Of a stretch of 64,000 bases of DNA, positions 44,199 to 52,864 are shown in pieces; the first letter of the stretch is position 1, and the number at the start of each line of letters is the position of its first letter. The notes below the pieces were generated by a model. That model made no database searches. It had not been told where the DNA came from and saw only the letters and a list, made by a program, of their open reading frames with translations. A program made the translations under genes and the position numbers. Source of the DNA: Telluria antibiotica (lineage in GTDB: Bacteria; Pseudomonadota; Gammaproteobacteria; Burkholderiales; Burkholderiaceae_D); assembly GCF_011682055.1 (NCBI RefSeq), contig NZ_JAAQOM010000010.1, positions 1 through 64,000 of the forward strand, read 5' to 3'.

Positions 44199-44963
44199 TT
44201 ACGGATGGGGTGGCGTGCGCGCGAACACGAGGTTCGTCACGCGCGCCGCGCCGCAGCGCTTGAACGCGGCGGCCAGTTCGCCCAGCGTGTGGCCGCTCGT
44301 CATGACGTCGTCCACGAGGCCGACGTGGCGCCCCTCGACGACGTCCGGATCGGCCACGGCGAACGCGCCGCGCACGTTGCGCGCCCGCGCGTCCGGCGCG
44401 GTACCCGACTGCGCCGGCGTGTCGAGCGTGCGCAGCGCGAGCGCCGGATGACATGCTACCCCGAGCGCCGCCGCCAGTGGCCGCGCGATTTCCAGCGCCT
44501 GGTTGAAGCCGCGCTCCACGAGCCGGCGCGGACCCAGCGGCACGGGGCACAGCAGATCGGGCAGCGCCAGGTTCGGCCGGGCCAGCATGGCGTCGCGCAC
44601 CTGGCGCGCGAACCATGGTGCCAGCGCGAGGCGGGCGCCGAATTTTAATTGAAGGACGAGCTGGTCGAGCGGAATCGCGTAATCGACGGCCGCGACAGTG
44701 GCATCGAACGCGGGCGGATCGTCCAGGCAGCGGCCGCAGAGGGCAGTCGGTTCCCGCAGCGGATTCGCGCATTGTTCGCAGCGCATCGCCCGCGGGCGCG
44801 CGTACGCGTCGCGGCAGCCGGCGCACACGACGTCGTCGCAGCCGCCGCCGCACAGGGCGCACGTCGACGGCAGCAGCACGCGCAGCAATGCCCCCGGCCA
44901 GAGTCTTACGGCCGGGACACGGAACATCGTCAGGTTGCCAGATGAGTTGCCAAACTTAGCCAT
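44199..44963 (-). CDS. ComF family phosphoribosyltransferase-like protein
   Basis: 254 aa. An N-terminal zinc-finger-like region has paired cysteines (CALCGG, VCAGC, CEQCANPL, CGRC) and a C-terminal PRTase fold carries VGLVDDVMTSGHT. ComF proteins act in DNA uptake or, in Proteobacteria, have an uncertain role. Starts at 44963 or at 44927 (MFRVP) are both possible, neither with a clear ribosome site. Divergent from bioC. Confidence 0.9.
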   Translation of the reverse strand: MAKFGNSSGNLTMFRVPAVRLWPGALLRVLLPSTCALCGGGCDDVVCAGCRDAYARPRAMRCEQCANPLREPTALCGRCLDDPPAFDATVAAVDYAIPLDQLVLQLKFGARLALAPWFARQVRDAMLARPNLALPDLLCPVPLGPRRLVERGFNQALEIARPLAAALGVACHPALALRTLDTPAQSGTAPDARARNVRGAFAVADPDVVEGRHVGLVDDVMTSGHTLGELAAAFKRCGAARVTNLVFARTPPHP

Positions 44964-45027
44964 CGCGCACGGACCCAAAACCCATCATGTACACTCGCGC
45001 CATTATCCCATTCACCGCAGCCCCGCC

Positions 45028-45936
45028 ATGGTTTCACCCCAAGCCCCATCCAAAATGAGCGCGCCGATCGATCCGGTCCGCGTGCGCCAGCTGTTTTCCG
45101 ACCCCGACCGGGTCGCCCCGTCGGACTTCCTGCGGCGCGAGGTCGCCAGCCGCATGTTCGACCGCCTCACGCTCGTCAAGACGGCACCGCGCCACGTGCT
45201 CGACGCCGGCTGCGGCACGGGCGTCGACATCGCCGAACTGCAGAAGCGCTACCCGGCCGCGCAGGTGCTGGGCCTCGACGCCGTACCTGCGATGCTGGCC
45301 GCAGCCGGGTCCGCGCAGGCGCCCCGGTCGCTGCTCAGCCGTTTGCTCCCGGCCAAGGCCGGCATCGACCTCGTTTGCGCGGACTTCGGCAACCTGCCGT
45401 TCGGGCCGAACTCGCTGGACCTCGTCTGGTCGAACCTGGCGTTGCACTGGCATCCGCAACCCGACCGCGTGTTCGCCGAATGGCGCCGCGTGCTGCGCGT
45501 GGACGGCTTGCTGATGTTCTCGAATTTCGGTCCGGATACGTTTCGCGAGTTGCGCACGGCGTTCGCGGCGATGGACGAAACCCCGCACACGCTGCCGTTC
45601 GTCGACATGCACGACTTCGGCGACCAGCTCGTGGAAGCGGGGTTCACGACGCCCGTCATGGACATGGAGCAGATCACGGTCACGTACGACACTGCCGACA
45701 AATTGCTGGCCGACGTGCGCGCGTTCGGCGGCAATCCGCTGGCCACGCGCCGCCGCGGCCTCGTCGGCCGGGCCGCGTGGCAGCGCATGCGCGACGCGCT
45801 GGAAGCGGGGCGGCGCGCGGACGGCAAGCTGGGGCTGACGTTCGAGGTCATCTACGGCCATGCATTCCGGCCCGCGCCGAAGACGACCGCGGCGGGGGAG
45901 GCGATCGTCCGCTTCCAGCCGCCGCGGCCGCGGTGA
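45028..45936 (+). CDS. bioC: malonyl-ACP O-methyltransferase BioC
   Basis: 302 aa SAM-dependent methyltransferase. SAM motif VLDAGCGTGVDIAEL, followed by DLVWSNLALHWHPQPD and the BioC-type NFGPDTFRELR. It methylates malonyl-ACP to start pimelate synthesis for biotin. Other bio genes are not in the window. An internal ATG (45055) is an alternative start. A hairpin lies just downstream. Confidence 0.88.
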   Translation: MVSPQAPSKMSAPIDPVRVRQLFSDPDRVAPSDFLRREVASRMFDRLTLVKTAPRHVLDAGCGTGVDIAELQKRYPAAQVLGLDAVPAMLAAAGSAQAPRSLLSRLLPAKAGIDLVCADFGNLPFGPNSLDLVWSNLALHWHPQPDRVFAEWRRVLRVDGLLMFSNFGPDTFRELRTAFAAMDETPHTLPFVDMHDFGDQLVEAGFTTPVMDMEQITVTYDTADKLLADVRAFGGNPLATRRRGLVGRAAWQRMRDALEAGRRADGKLGLTFEVIYGHAFRPAPKTTAAGEAIVRFQPPRPR

Positions 45937-45978
45937 CGAGCGCCGGGCCGGTGTCGTGTATGCAGGGTGTATACGATC

Positions 45979-46009
45979 GCGGTAATTTTCCTTGAATAAA
46001 AATTACCGC
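45979..46009. terminator. hairpin downstream of bioC
   Basis: A perfect 11-bp inverted repeat (GCGGTAATTTT and AAAATTACCGC, nine-base loop) lies 43 bp after bioC. It has no long T run on the + strand, so intrinsic termination is uncertain. The TTGAAT of the candidate cox promoter overlaps its loop. Confidence 0.5.
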
Positions 46010-46021
46010 TTTCAGTATAAT
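45992..46021 (+). promoter_or_regulatory. candidate cox operon promoter
   Basis: A perfect TATAAT (46016-46021) has TTGAAT (45992-45997, four of six to consensus) 18 bases upstream. The surroundings are AT-rich. A start near 46028 would give a leader of about 365 nt before coxB. Confidence 0.55.
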
Positions 46022-46029
46022 CAAACACA

Positions 46030-46393
46030 CTTTTTTCGACTGAATCAAAAAAACGCTAAAAAATTAAGCATAAAAGCGTAGGGTCGAAGGGTAACTCGAC
46101 GAATCGCAACGATTCGTCGACACGCCTGGAGGTTGGAGCATCACCCGGGGATACGTGGCAACGTATCAAGTATCCCCCGCAAGCAAGGTTTGAAGTCATC
46201 GTTCATCGAGGGTGCCAGACGGCGCCCCGCTGGACGGTGTCGAGTCCCGCAGCGTCCGCCGGCGCCCGGGAAGTGGTTGCGTTTAGTTTAAAAAGGATTT
46301 CGGAACGGAAGTTGTCTTCCGTGGCTTCCTCCATCGGTATGGAGGATCGCTTCCGTTCAAGAAATTTCTCTTCTAAAGGTGGTTGGGGACAAC
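46030..46393 (+). other. long structured leader of the cox operon
   Basis: No gene is seen in this 360-base stretch. It contains a perfect 11-bp hairpin with CAA loop at 46096-46120 (arms TCGACGAATCG and CGATTCGTCGA) and two mutually exclusive hairpins at 46147-46177: GGGGATAC with GTATCCCC (46147-46154 and 46170-46177), or GATACGT with ACGTATC (46150-46156 and 46161-46167). A leftward open frame at 46203-46406 is not credible. Confidence 0.5.
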
Positions 46394-47590
46394 ATGACAT
46401 ATGCAAAACGATTCAAAGCGTTGATGCTGGGTCTCGCGATAGCGGCGGCCAGCATTCCGGCAGTAGCGGAGCCCGGTCCAGTCGTGACCGGACGTCCGGA
46501 AGCACTTCAGCTGAACCTGCAGCAACCCGTGACGGGCATCGCGGCCTATATCTACAGCCTGCACAACTGGATGATGGTGGTCTGCCTCGTCATCTTCATC
46601 GGCGTGTTCGGCGTCATGTTCTACTCGGTGTTCAAGCACCGCAAATCCCTCGGCCACAAGCCGGCCACCTTCCACGAATCCACCACGGTCGAGATTGCCT
46701 GGACCATCATCCCGTTCCTGATCGTCATCGGCATGGCCCTGCCGGCCACGCACGCCGTCGTGCAGATGAAGGACACGTCGAACCCCGACCTGACCATCAA
46801 GGTCACGGGCATGCAGTGGAAATGGGGCTACGACTACCTGAAGGGCGAGGGCGAAGGCATCTCGTTCCTGTCGAACCTGGCCACGCCGCGCACGCAAGTG
46901 GGCGAGCCGGGCGTCGCTCCCACCGAGAAGCGCACGGAGAACTACCTGCTCGAGGTCGACAATCCCGTCGTCGTCCCGGTCGGCAGGAAGGTCCGCCTCG
47001 TGCTGACGGCCAACGACGTCATCCACTCGTGGACGATCCCGGCCTTCGCCGTCAAGCAGGACGCGATCCCCGGCTTCGTGCGCGACACGTGGTTCAAGGC
47101 CGAGCAGATCGGCACCTATCGCGGCAATTGCGTCGAGCTGTGCGGCAAGGACCACGCGTTCATGCCGATCGTCGTGAAAGTCGTCTCGGCCGAAGACTAC
47201 ACCGCGTGGGTCAACGGCGAGAAGACGCGCATGGCCGCGCTGGCCGATGACCCGAACAAGGTCTGGACCATCGACGAGCTCAAGACCAAAGGCGAAAAAG
47301 TCTTTGCGTCCAACTGCGTGGCCTGCCACCAGGCCAATGGCCAGGGTGTGCCGGGCGCGTTTGCACCGCTGGTCGGATCGCCGGTCGTCCTCGGTCCGAA
47401 AGCCGGGCAGATCGACGTACTGCTGAACGGCAAGCACAGCGGCAAGTATCCGTCGGCGATGCCGGCGTGGAAGCAGTTGTCGGATTCCGAGATCGCTTCC
47501 GTCATCACCTATACCCGCAACAACTGGACCAACAAGGCCGACGAGAACATCGTCCAGCCGTCCGAGGTCCTGGCTGCGCGCGGCAAATAA
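46394..47590 (+). CDS. coxB: cytochrome c oxidase subunit II with heme c domain
   Basis: 398 aa. A signal peptide (ends AVAEP) is followed by two helices, the CuA domain with VIHSWTIPAFAVKQDAIPG and CVELCGKDHAFM (CuA ligands), and a fused C-terminal cytochrome c domain with heme motif CVACH and later Met ligand region PAMPAW. Subunit II accepts electrons from cytochrome c. The fused heme marks a caa3-like oxidase. First gene of the cox cluster behind a long structured leader. Confidence 0.97.
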   Translation: MTYAKRFKALMLGLAIAAASIPAVAEPGPVVTGRPEALQLNLQQPVTGIAAYIYSLHNWMMVVCLVIFIGVFGVMFYSVFKHRKSLGHKPATFHESTTVEIAWTIIPFLIVIGMALPATHAVVQMKDTSNPDLTIKVTGMQWKWGYDYLKGEGEGISFLSNLATPRTQVGEPGVAPTEKRTENYLLEVDNPVVVPVGRKVRLVLTANDVIHSWTIPAFAVKQDAIPGFVRDTWFKAEQIGTYRGNCVELCGKDHAFMPIVVKVVSAEDYTAWVNGEKTRMAALADDPNKVWTIDELKTKGEKVFASNCVACHQANGQGVPGAFAPLVGSPVVLGPKAGQIDVLLNGKHSGKYPSAMPAWKQLSDSEIASVITYTRNNWTNKADENIVQPSEVLAARGK

Positions 47591-47684
47591 GGCAGACAAG
47601 CTCAACAAGCGTTTGGATTCAAGGGACCGGGCCGTCGCGCCACCGCTTTCGGCCCTTGCTGTCCCGCACGACTAGGATACCGAC

Positions 47685-49280
47685 ATGACTTCCAGCACCA
47701 TCGATCATACGCACGACCATGGCCACGACCACGCGCACGACCACCCGGTCGGCGCGCGCCGCTGGCTCTTTGCCACCAACCACAAGGACATCGGCACGTT
47801 GTACCTGTGGTTCGCCTTCACCATGCTGCTTTCGGGCGGCGTGCTGGCGCTGATGATCCGCACCGAGCTGTTCCAGCCCGGCCTGCAATTCTTCCGCCCC
47901 GAATTCTTCAACCAGCTGACCACCATGCACGGCATCGTGATGGTGTTCGGCGCGATCATGCCGGCGTTCGTCGGCTTCGCCAACTGGATGATCCCGCTGC
48001 AGATCGGCGCGTCCGACATGGCGTTCGCGCGCATGAACAACTTCTCGTTCTGGCTGCTGCCGCCTGCCGCCATCCTGCTGGCCGCGTCGTTCTTCGTCCC
48101 GGGCGGCGCCACCGCGGCCGGCTGGACGCTGTACGCGCCGCTGTCGACGCAGATGGGCCCGGGCATGGACATGGCGATCTTCGCCCTGCACATCATGGGC
48201 GCGTCGTCGATCATGGGTTCCATCAACATCATCGTCACGATCCTGAACATGCGCGCGCCGGGTCTCACCTTGATGAAGATGCCGATGTTCTGCTGGACCT
48301 GGCTCATCACCGCCTATCTGCTGATCGCCGTGATGCCCGTGCTGGCAGGCGCCATCACGATGACGCTGACCGACCGCCACTTCGGCACGTCGTTCTTCAA
48401 CGCCGCCGGCGGCGGTGACCCGGTCATGTACCAGCACATCTTCTGGTTCTTCGGCCACCCCGAGGTCTACATCATGATCCTGCCGGCATTCGGCATCGTC
48501 TCGCAGATCATCCCGGCATTCGCCCGCAAGCCGCTGTTCGGCTACGCATCGATGGTGTACGCGACGGCATCGATCGCGATCCTGTCGTTCATCGTGTGGG
48601 CCCACCACATGTTCACGACCGGCATGCCGGTGACGAGCCAGCTGTTCTTCATGTACGCGACGATGCTGATCGCGGTGCCGACCGGCGTGAAAGTGTTCAA
48701 CTGGGTCGCCACGATGTGGAAGGGATCGATGACGTTCGAGACGCCGATGCTGTTCGCCGTCGGCTTCATCTTCGTGTTCACGATGGGCGGCTTCACGGGC
48801 CTGATCCTGGCCGTCACGCCGATCGACATCCAGATGCAGGACACCTATTACGTCGTCGCCCACTTCCACTACGTGCTCGTCGCAGGCTCGCTGTTCGCCC
48901 TGTTCGCCGGCTTCTACTACTGGGCGCCGAAATGGACGGGCCACATGTATCCGGAATGGCGCGGCAAGTTCCACTTCTGGAATTCGCTGGTCTGGTTCAA
49001 CGTCACGTTCTTCCCGATGCACTTCCTGGGCCTGGCCGGCATGCCGCGCCGCTATGCGGACTACGCCGTGCAGTTCACGGACTTCAACCAGATCGTCTCT
49101 GTCGGCGCGTTCCTGTTCGGCCTGACGCAGGTGTACTTCCTGTTCTTCGTCGTGCTGCCGACCATCCGCGGCGGCAAGCAGGCCGAGGCGAAGCCGTGGG
49201 AAGGCGCGGAAGGCCTGGAGTGGACCGTGCCGAGCCCGGCGCCGTTCCACACCTTCGAGCACCCGCCCGTGGTGAAGTGA
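47685..49280 (+). CDS. coxA: cytochrome c oxidase subunit I
   Basis: 531 aa with twelve helices. Heme/CuB histidines: [39 protein letters not shown] and VAHFHYVL. It is the catalytic core that reduces O2 and pumps protons. Second gene of the cluster, 94 bp after coxB. Confidence 0.98.
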   Translation: MTSSTIDHTHDHGHDHAHDHPVGARRWLFATNHKDIGTLYLWFAFTMLLSGGVLALMIRTELFQPGLQFFRPEFFNQLTTMHGIVMVFGAIMPAFVGFANWMIPLQIGASDMAFARMNNFSFWLLPPAAILLAASFFVPGGATAAGWTLYAPLSTQMGPGMDMAIFALHIMGASSIMGSINIIVTILNMRAPGLTLMKMPMFCWTWLITAYLLIAVMPVLAGAITMTLTDRHFGTSFFNAAGGGDPVMYQHIFWFFGHPEVYIMILPAFGIVSQIIPAFARKPLFGYASMVYATASIAILSFIVWAHHMFTTGMPVTSQLFFMYATMLIAVPTGVKVFNWVATMWKGSMTFETPMLFAVGFIFVFTMGGFTGLILAVTPIDIQMQDTYYVVAHFHYVLVAGSLFALFAGFYYWAPKWTGHMYPEWRGKFHFWNSLVWFNVTFFPMHFLGLAGMPRRYADYAVQFTDFNQIVSVGAFLFGLTQVYFLFFVVLPTIRGGKQAEAKPWEGAEGLEWTVPSPAPFHTFEHPPVVK

Positions 49281-49287
49281 GACGGTG

Positions 49288-49407
49288 ATGAACGACGCTC
49301 GTTCGCAGCAGCTGAAGAAGGCCAACCGGCGCACGGCCCTGTGGCTGGCCGGGCTGGCGTTGTTCTTCTTCGTCGCGCTGTTCGTCAAACGCCTGTGGCT
49401 GAGCTGA
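49288..49407 (+). CDS. cytochrome oxidase small assembly protein
   Basis: A 39-aa protein: basic N-terminus (KKANRRTALW) followed by one helix (LAGLALFFFVALFV). It lies 7 bp after coxA and 7 bp before ctaG, where betaproteobacteria keep a small assembly protein. Too short for many gene callers. Its identity is inferred from position and architecture. Confidence 0.8.
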   Translation: MNDARSQQLKKANRRTALWLAGLALFFFVALFVKRLWLS

Positions 49408-49414
49408 GGACGTC

Positions 49415-49993
49415 ATGCAAGCGGAAACGAACGCAGGCCGCCACGAGGAATCCGGCCGCCTGCGTCTGAATCGGACCGTCCTCACGAAGCTGGTCGTAGT
49501 CGCGTGCATCATGTTCGGCTTCGGCTATGCGATGGTGCCGATCTACCGCCAGGTGTGCGAGGCGCTCGGCATCAACGTGCTCACGCAAAAGGACGGCACG
49601 GTGGCGCCCCCGGCCAATACGCAGGTGGACAAGACGCGCACGATCACCGTCACCCTGGACGGCAACGCCCAGGGCCCGTGGCGCTTCCGTCCGACGCAGC
49701 GCAGCATAGCCGTGCACCCGGGCGAGATGGCCACCGTCGTCTACGAAGTCGTGAACACGCAGGCGCGTACCGTGAAGGCGCAGGCCATCCCGAGCTATGC
49801 GCCCCAGTCCGCGATGCCGTACTTTAAGAAAGTCGAGTGCTTCTGTTTCAAGGAGCAGGTATTGAAACCGAACGAGGCGAAGCAGATGCCGGTCGTGTTC
49901 TTCATCGATCCGAAACTGCCGCGCGAGGTGAAGGACATCACGCTGTCGTACACGTTCTTCGAAATCGGCGGCGCCGTGGCGGCGCAGAACTGA
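49415..49993 (+). CDS. ctaG: cytochrome c oxidase assembly protein CtaG (Cox11)
   Basis: 192 aa. An N-terminal anchor helix (LVVVACIMFGFGYAMVPIYRQVCEALG) and a periplasmic domain with copper site VECFCFKEQ. It delivers CuB copper to subunit I. Next to the small assembly protein and DUF2970 gene. Confidence 0.96.
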   Translation: MQAETNAGRHEESGRLRLNRTVLTKLVVVACIMFGFGYAMVPIYRQVCEALGINVLTQKDGTVAPPANTQVDKTRTITVTLDGNAQGPWRFRPTQRSIAVHPGEMATVVYEVVNTQARTVKAQAIPSYAPQSAMPYFKKVECFCFKEQVLKPNEAKQMPVVFFIDPKLPREVKDITLSYTFFEIGGAVAAQN

Positions 49994-49995
49994 TC

Positions 49996-50223
49996 ATGGA
50001 AAACCACGACAAGGACGACAAGGCGTCCGTAAAAACCGCGTCGTTCGGCGCCACGATGAAGGCCGTGTTCTGGTCGTTCTTCGGCGTGCGCAAGCGCCGC
50101 GACTACGAGCACGACGCGGCCAACCTGAACCCGATCCACGTGATCGTGGGCGGGCTGATCGGGGTGGCGCTGTTCATCGGCATCCTCGTCTTTGTCGTGC
50201 GGATGGTCGTCGCCAAAGGTTAA
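49996..50223 (+). CDS. DUF2970 family protein
   Basis: 75 aa. A charged N-terminus and an amphipathic stretch (ATMKAVFWSFFGVRKRRDYEHD) precede one helix (VIVGGLIGVALFIGILVFVVRM). DUF2970 proteins lie in cox operons and are of unknown function. It starts 2 bp after ctaG. Confidence 0.92.
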   Translation: MENHDKDDKASVKTASFGATMKAVFWSFFGVRKRRDYEHDAANLNPIHVIVGGLIGVALFIGILVFVVRMVVAKG

Positions 50224-50301
50224 GAAAAAAATATAAGCAACACGAAAGCAGGGAAGTGCAATACCCCGGATTCGAAACAATGCTTGATTGAGGAGATATA
50301 C

Positions 50302-51159
50302 ATGAGTTCACCCCATACCGCGCCGTATTACTTCGTCCCCGGCCCGTCCCGGTGGCCGCTGGCGGCCGGCATCTCGATGCTATGCACGATGGCCGGCGCG
50401 TCCGGCTGGGTCAACGGGGCCGCCTGGGGTCCTGGCGTGTGCACGGCCGGCATCGTCGCGATGCTGATCGTGCTGTACAACTGGTTCGGCGACGCCATCG
50501 GCGAGTCGGAATCGGGCAAGTACGGCGAGCGCATCGACCTGTCCTACCGCTGGTCGATGAGCTGGTTCATTTTCTCGGAAGTGATGTTCTTCGGCGCATT
50601 CTTCGGCGCGCTGTTCTATGCCCGCACGATCTCGATGCCGTGGCTGTCCGACCTCGACCACAAGATCATCTGGCCGGATTACTCGGGCCACTGGGGCAAT
50701 GTCGGCCCGGCCGGCACGGTGGAACAGTTCAGCACGATGGGCCCGTTCCCGATCCCAACGATCAACACGGCGCTGCTGCTGAGCTCTGGTGTCACGCTGA
50801 CCATCGCCCACCACGCGCTGCGCGCCGGCCACCGCGCCCGCACCGCGCTGTTCCTCTTCGCGACGATCCTGCTGGGCGCCATCTTCATGGGTTTCCAGGC
50901 GTATGAATACCACCACGCGTACACGGAACTGAACCTGAAGCTGTCGTCGGGCATCTACGGCTCCACGTTCTTCATGCTCACGGGCTTCCACGGCTTCCAC
51001 GTGACGATGGGCGCCATCATGCTGTCCGTCGTGCTGTACCGCGTGCTGCGCGGCCACTTCACGCCGGAACACCATTTCGGCTTTGAGGGTGCCGCGTGGT
51101 ATTGGCACTTCGTCGACGTCGTGTGGCTGGGCCTGTACGTGGTCGTGTACTGGCTGTAG
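50302..51159 (+). CDS. coxC: cytochrome c oxidase subunit III
   Basis: 285 aa with seven helices (YYFVPGPSRWPLAAGISMLC, FIFSEVMFFGAFFGALFY, and GFHGFHVTMGAIML near the end). The stop codon TAG (51157-51159) is the first base triplet of a REP-like repeat. The ATG has an AGGAGA site. Last structural cox gene in the cluster. Confidence 0.97.
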   Translation: MSSPHTAPYYFVPGPSRWPLAAGISMLCTMAGASGWVNGAAWGPGVCTAGIVAMLIVLYNWFGDAIGESESGKYGERIDLSYRWSMSWFIFSEVMFFGAFFGALFYARTISMPWLSDLDHKIIWPDYSGHWGNVGPAGTVEQFSTMGPFPIPTINTALLLSSGVTLTIAHHALRAGHRARTALFLFATILLGAIFMGFQAYEYHHAYTELNLKLSSGIYGSTFFMLTGFHGFHVTMGAIMLSVVLYRVLRGHFTPEHHFGFEGAAWYWHFVDVVWLGLYVVVYWL

Positions 51160-51233
51160 GGTGGGCGGCCCCCGCCCACGCGGACGCCGGCATCACGCGA
51201 ACGTCACGCGTGGGCACGGGGTGCCCACCCTAC
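51157..51233. repeat. REP-like paired palindrome, copy 5
   Basis: Arms at 51157-51180 and about 51208-51233, TAGGG ends outward, spacer about 27 nt. The left arm pairs GTGGGCG with CGCCCAC, a further compensatory variant. Its first three bases form the coxC stop codon. Confidence 0.8.
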
Positions 51234-51241
51234 ACATCCGC

Positions 51242-51278
51242 AACGTCGTTCCCGCGCGCGCGGGAGCGACGTTTTTTT
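51242..51278 (+). terminator. intrinsic terminator after coxC
   Basis: An inverted repeat (AACGTCG and TCCCGC paired with GCGGGA and CGACGTT, with a T/G mismatch) is followed by seven T at 51272-51278. It should end transcription from coxC and overlaps the stop codon of the convergent DUF2909 gene. Confidence 0.8.
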
Positions 51279-51480
51279 ATGCGTGCAGGCCCTTTGGCTG
51301 GATCCAGCCCATCTTGTACGAGAACAGCACGAACAGGAACAGAGCGATCGACAGCCCCACGCGCATCGCCAGGGCCTGTACGGTGCGGTTGCTGCGGCCC
51401 TTGTCGCGCATGAGGAAGAACAGCGCGGAGGCAAGGCTGCCGATGATGAGCACGAAGGCGATGGCGACGACGATTTTCAT
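51277..51480 (-). CDS. DUF2909 twin-helix membrane protein
   Basis: 67 aa, two helices (IVVAIAFVLIIGSLASALFFL and VGLSIALFLFVLFSYKMGW) joined by a basic loop (RDKGRSNRT). DUF2909 lies beside cox genes in betaproteobacteria. Leftward and divergent from the SURF1 gene; converges with coxC. Confidence 0.92.
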   Translation of the reverse strand: MKIVVAIAFVLIIGSLASALFFLMRDKGRSNRTVQALAMRVGLSIALFLFVLFSYKMGWIQPKGLHA

Positions 51481-51523
51481 GGGCGGCCAGTAGTGTGGGT
51501 TGTCAGGGTTTTACGAGCATTGT

Positions 51524-52261
51524 ATGCGACTGCGCTTCCGTTTTAGAACCATTCCTTTCCTCGCGATGCTCGCGCTCGTGACGCTCGGCGTGATGCTGGG
51601 TAATTGGCAGGTGCGCCGCGCGGCCGAGAAGACGGCGCTGCAGGCCCGCCTCACGCAGCGTGCCGCGCTGCCGCCGCTCGTGCTCGACGGGAAGCCCCTC
51701 GACCCGGCCACCGCCGAGTATCGCCGCGTCGCCGTGACGGGGGAGTTCGTCGGCGACTGGCCGCTGTTCCTCGACAACCGGCCGCTCGCCGGCCGTACCG
51801 GATTCATTTTGCTGATGCCGTTTAGAATAGCGGATACCGGAGCCGTCGTCCTCGTCGAGCGGGGCTGGCTGCCGCGCGATCCGGCCGTGCACGACCGTGT
51901 GCCGCATGTGGCCACGCCGGCCGGGCGTACGACGATCGCAGGCGTCGCCGTGCTGCGTCCGGCACGCGTGATGGAACTCGGGGCGGCGCCGCCACTCAAG
52001 CCCGGCGCCATCGTGCAGAATGCCGACCCGGCCACGTTCGCGCAGGCCAGCGGCCTGGCCGTGCTGCCGGTCGTGGTCGAACAGACGAGCGCGGATGCGC
52101 CGGCGGCCGCGGCCGGAGAACCCATCCGCAACTGGCCTGCGCCCGCCGTCGACGTCGACCGCCACAAGGGCTATGCCTTCCAGTGGTATGCGCTGGCCGC
52201 GATGGCCTTCCTATTTTTTGTGATGACAGGATTTCGAAGTGGAACCAAACAAGCAGGCTGA
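51524..52261 (+). CDS. SURF1 family cytochrome oxidase assembly protein
   Basis: 245 aa. N-terminal helix and GNWQVRRAAEK at the start, a periplasmic domain, and a C-terminal helix with YAFQWYALAAMAFLFF: the SURF1 pattern. It helps heme a insertion. ATG at 51524 follows a weak ribosome site. Its 3' end overlaps the next gene by 23 bp. Confidence 0.93.
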   Translation: MRLRFRFRTIPFLAMLALVTLGVMLGNWQVRRAAEKTALQARLTQRAALPPLVLDGKPLDPATAEYRRVAVTGEFVGDWPLFLDNRPLAGRTGFILLMPFRIADTGAVVLVERGWLPRDPAVHDRVPHVATPAGRTTIAGVAVLRPARVMELGAAPPLKPGAIVQNADPATFAQASGLAVLPVVVEQTSADAPAAAAGEPIRNWPAPAVDVDRHKGYAFQWYALAAMAFLFFVMTGFRSGTKQAG

Positions 52262-52859
52262 CGCGGCAGCAATCCCCCGCAAGAAAAGCCACCGCATGCT
52301 GTGGCTGGTGCTGGCCGTGTGCGCGTCGCCGATCATCGCATCGTATTTCACGTATTACGTCATCAAGCCCGAGAAGCGCAACAACTACGGCACCTTGATC
52401 GACCAGCGCGCCCACCCGGTGCCCGCGATGGCGACGACCACGCTGGACGGCCGCCCGCAGGCGCTGGACCAGTTCAAGGGCAAGTGGGTCATGCTGATGG
52501 TGGGACCGGGCGCCTGCCCGGACGCGTGCCAGAAGCAGCTGTTCGCGATGCGCCAGCTGCGCCTGATGCAGGGCAAGGAGATGGACCGCATCGAGCGCGT
52601 CTGGCTCATCACCGACAAGGCGCCGCTCGACACGCTGGTCATCCGCGAATTCGACGGCACCCACATGCTGCGCGCCGACGAGAAGGCGGTCGCCTCGTGG
52701 CTGCCCGCCGACCCTGGCACGACGCCGGCCGACCACATCTACATGATCGATCCGCTGGGCCACCTGATGATGCGGTTCCCGAAAGATCCCGAGTTCAAGG
52801 AAGTGCGCAAGGTCTACAAGGACATCTACAAGCTCTTGAAGGCGTCGTCCGTCGGCTGA
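52239..52859 (+). CDS. SCO-like membrane-anchored thioredoxin-fold protein
   Basis: 206 aa, GTG start with an AGGA site upstream. An anchor helix (MLWLVLAVCASPIIASYFTYYVI) then a thioredoxin-like domain with CPDACQ, as in SCO copper chaperones, and a later HIYMIDPLGHL with a possible third ligand. It overlaps the SURF1 gene. It may assist CuA assembly, as the second SCO-type gene of the locus (the other is at 54927). Confidence 0.85.
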   Translation: MEPNKQADAAAIPRKKSHRMLWLVLAVCASPIIASYFTYYVIKPEKRNNYGTLIDQRAHPVPAMATTTLDGRPQALDQFKGKWVMLMVGPGACPDACQKQLFAMRQLRLMQGKEMDRIERVWLITDKAPLDTLVIREFDGTHMLRADEKAVASWLPADPGTTPADHIYMIDPLGHLMMRFPKDPEFKEVRKVYKDIYKLLKASSVG

Positions 52860-52864
52860 CCACC

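Noticed and set aside
46203..46406. 67-codon minus-strand frame in the cox leader
   Set aside because: It overlaps the coxB start and the leader structures and has no ribosome site or homology.
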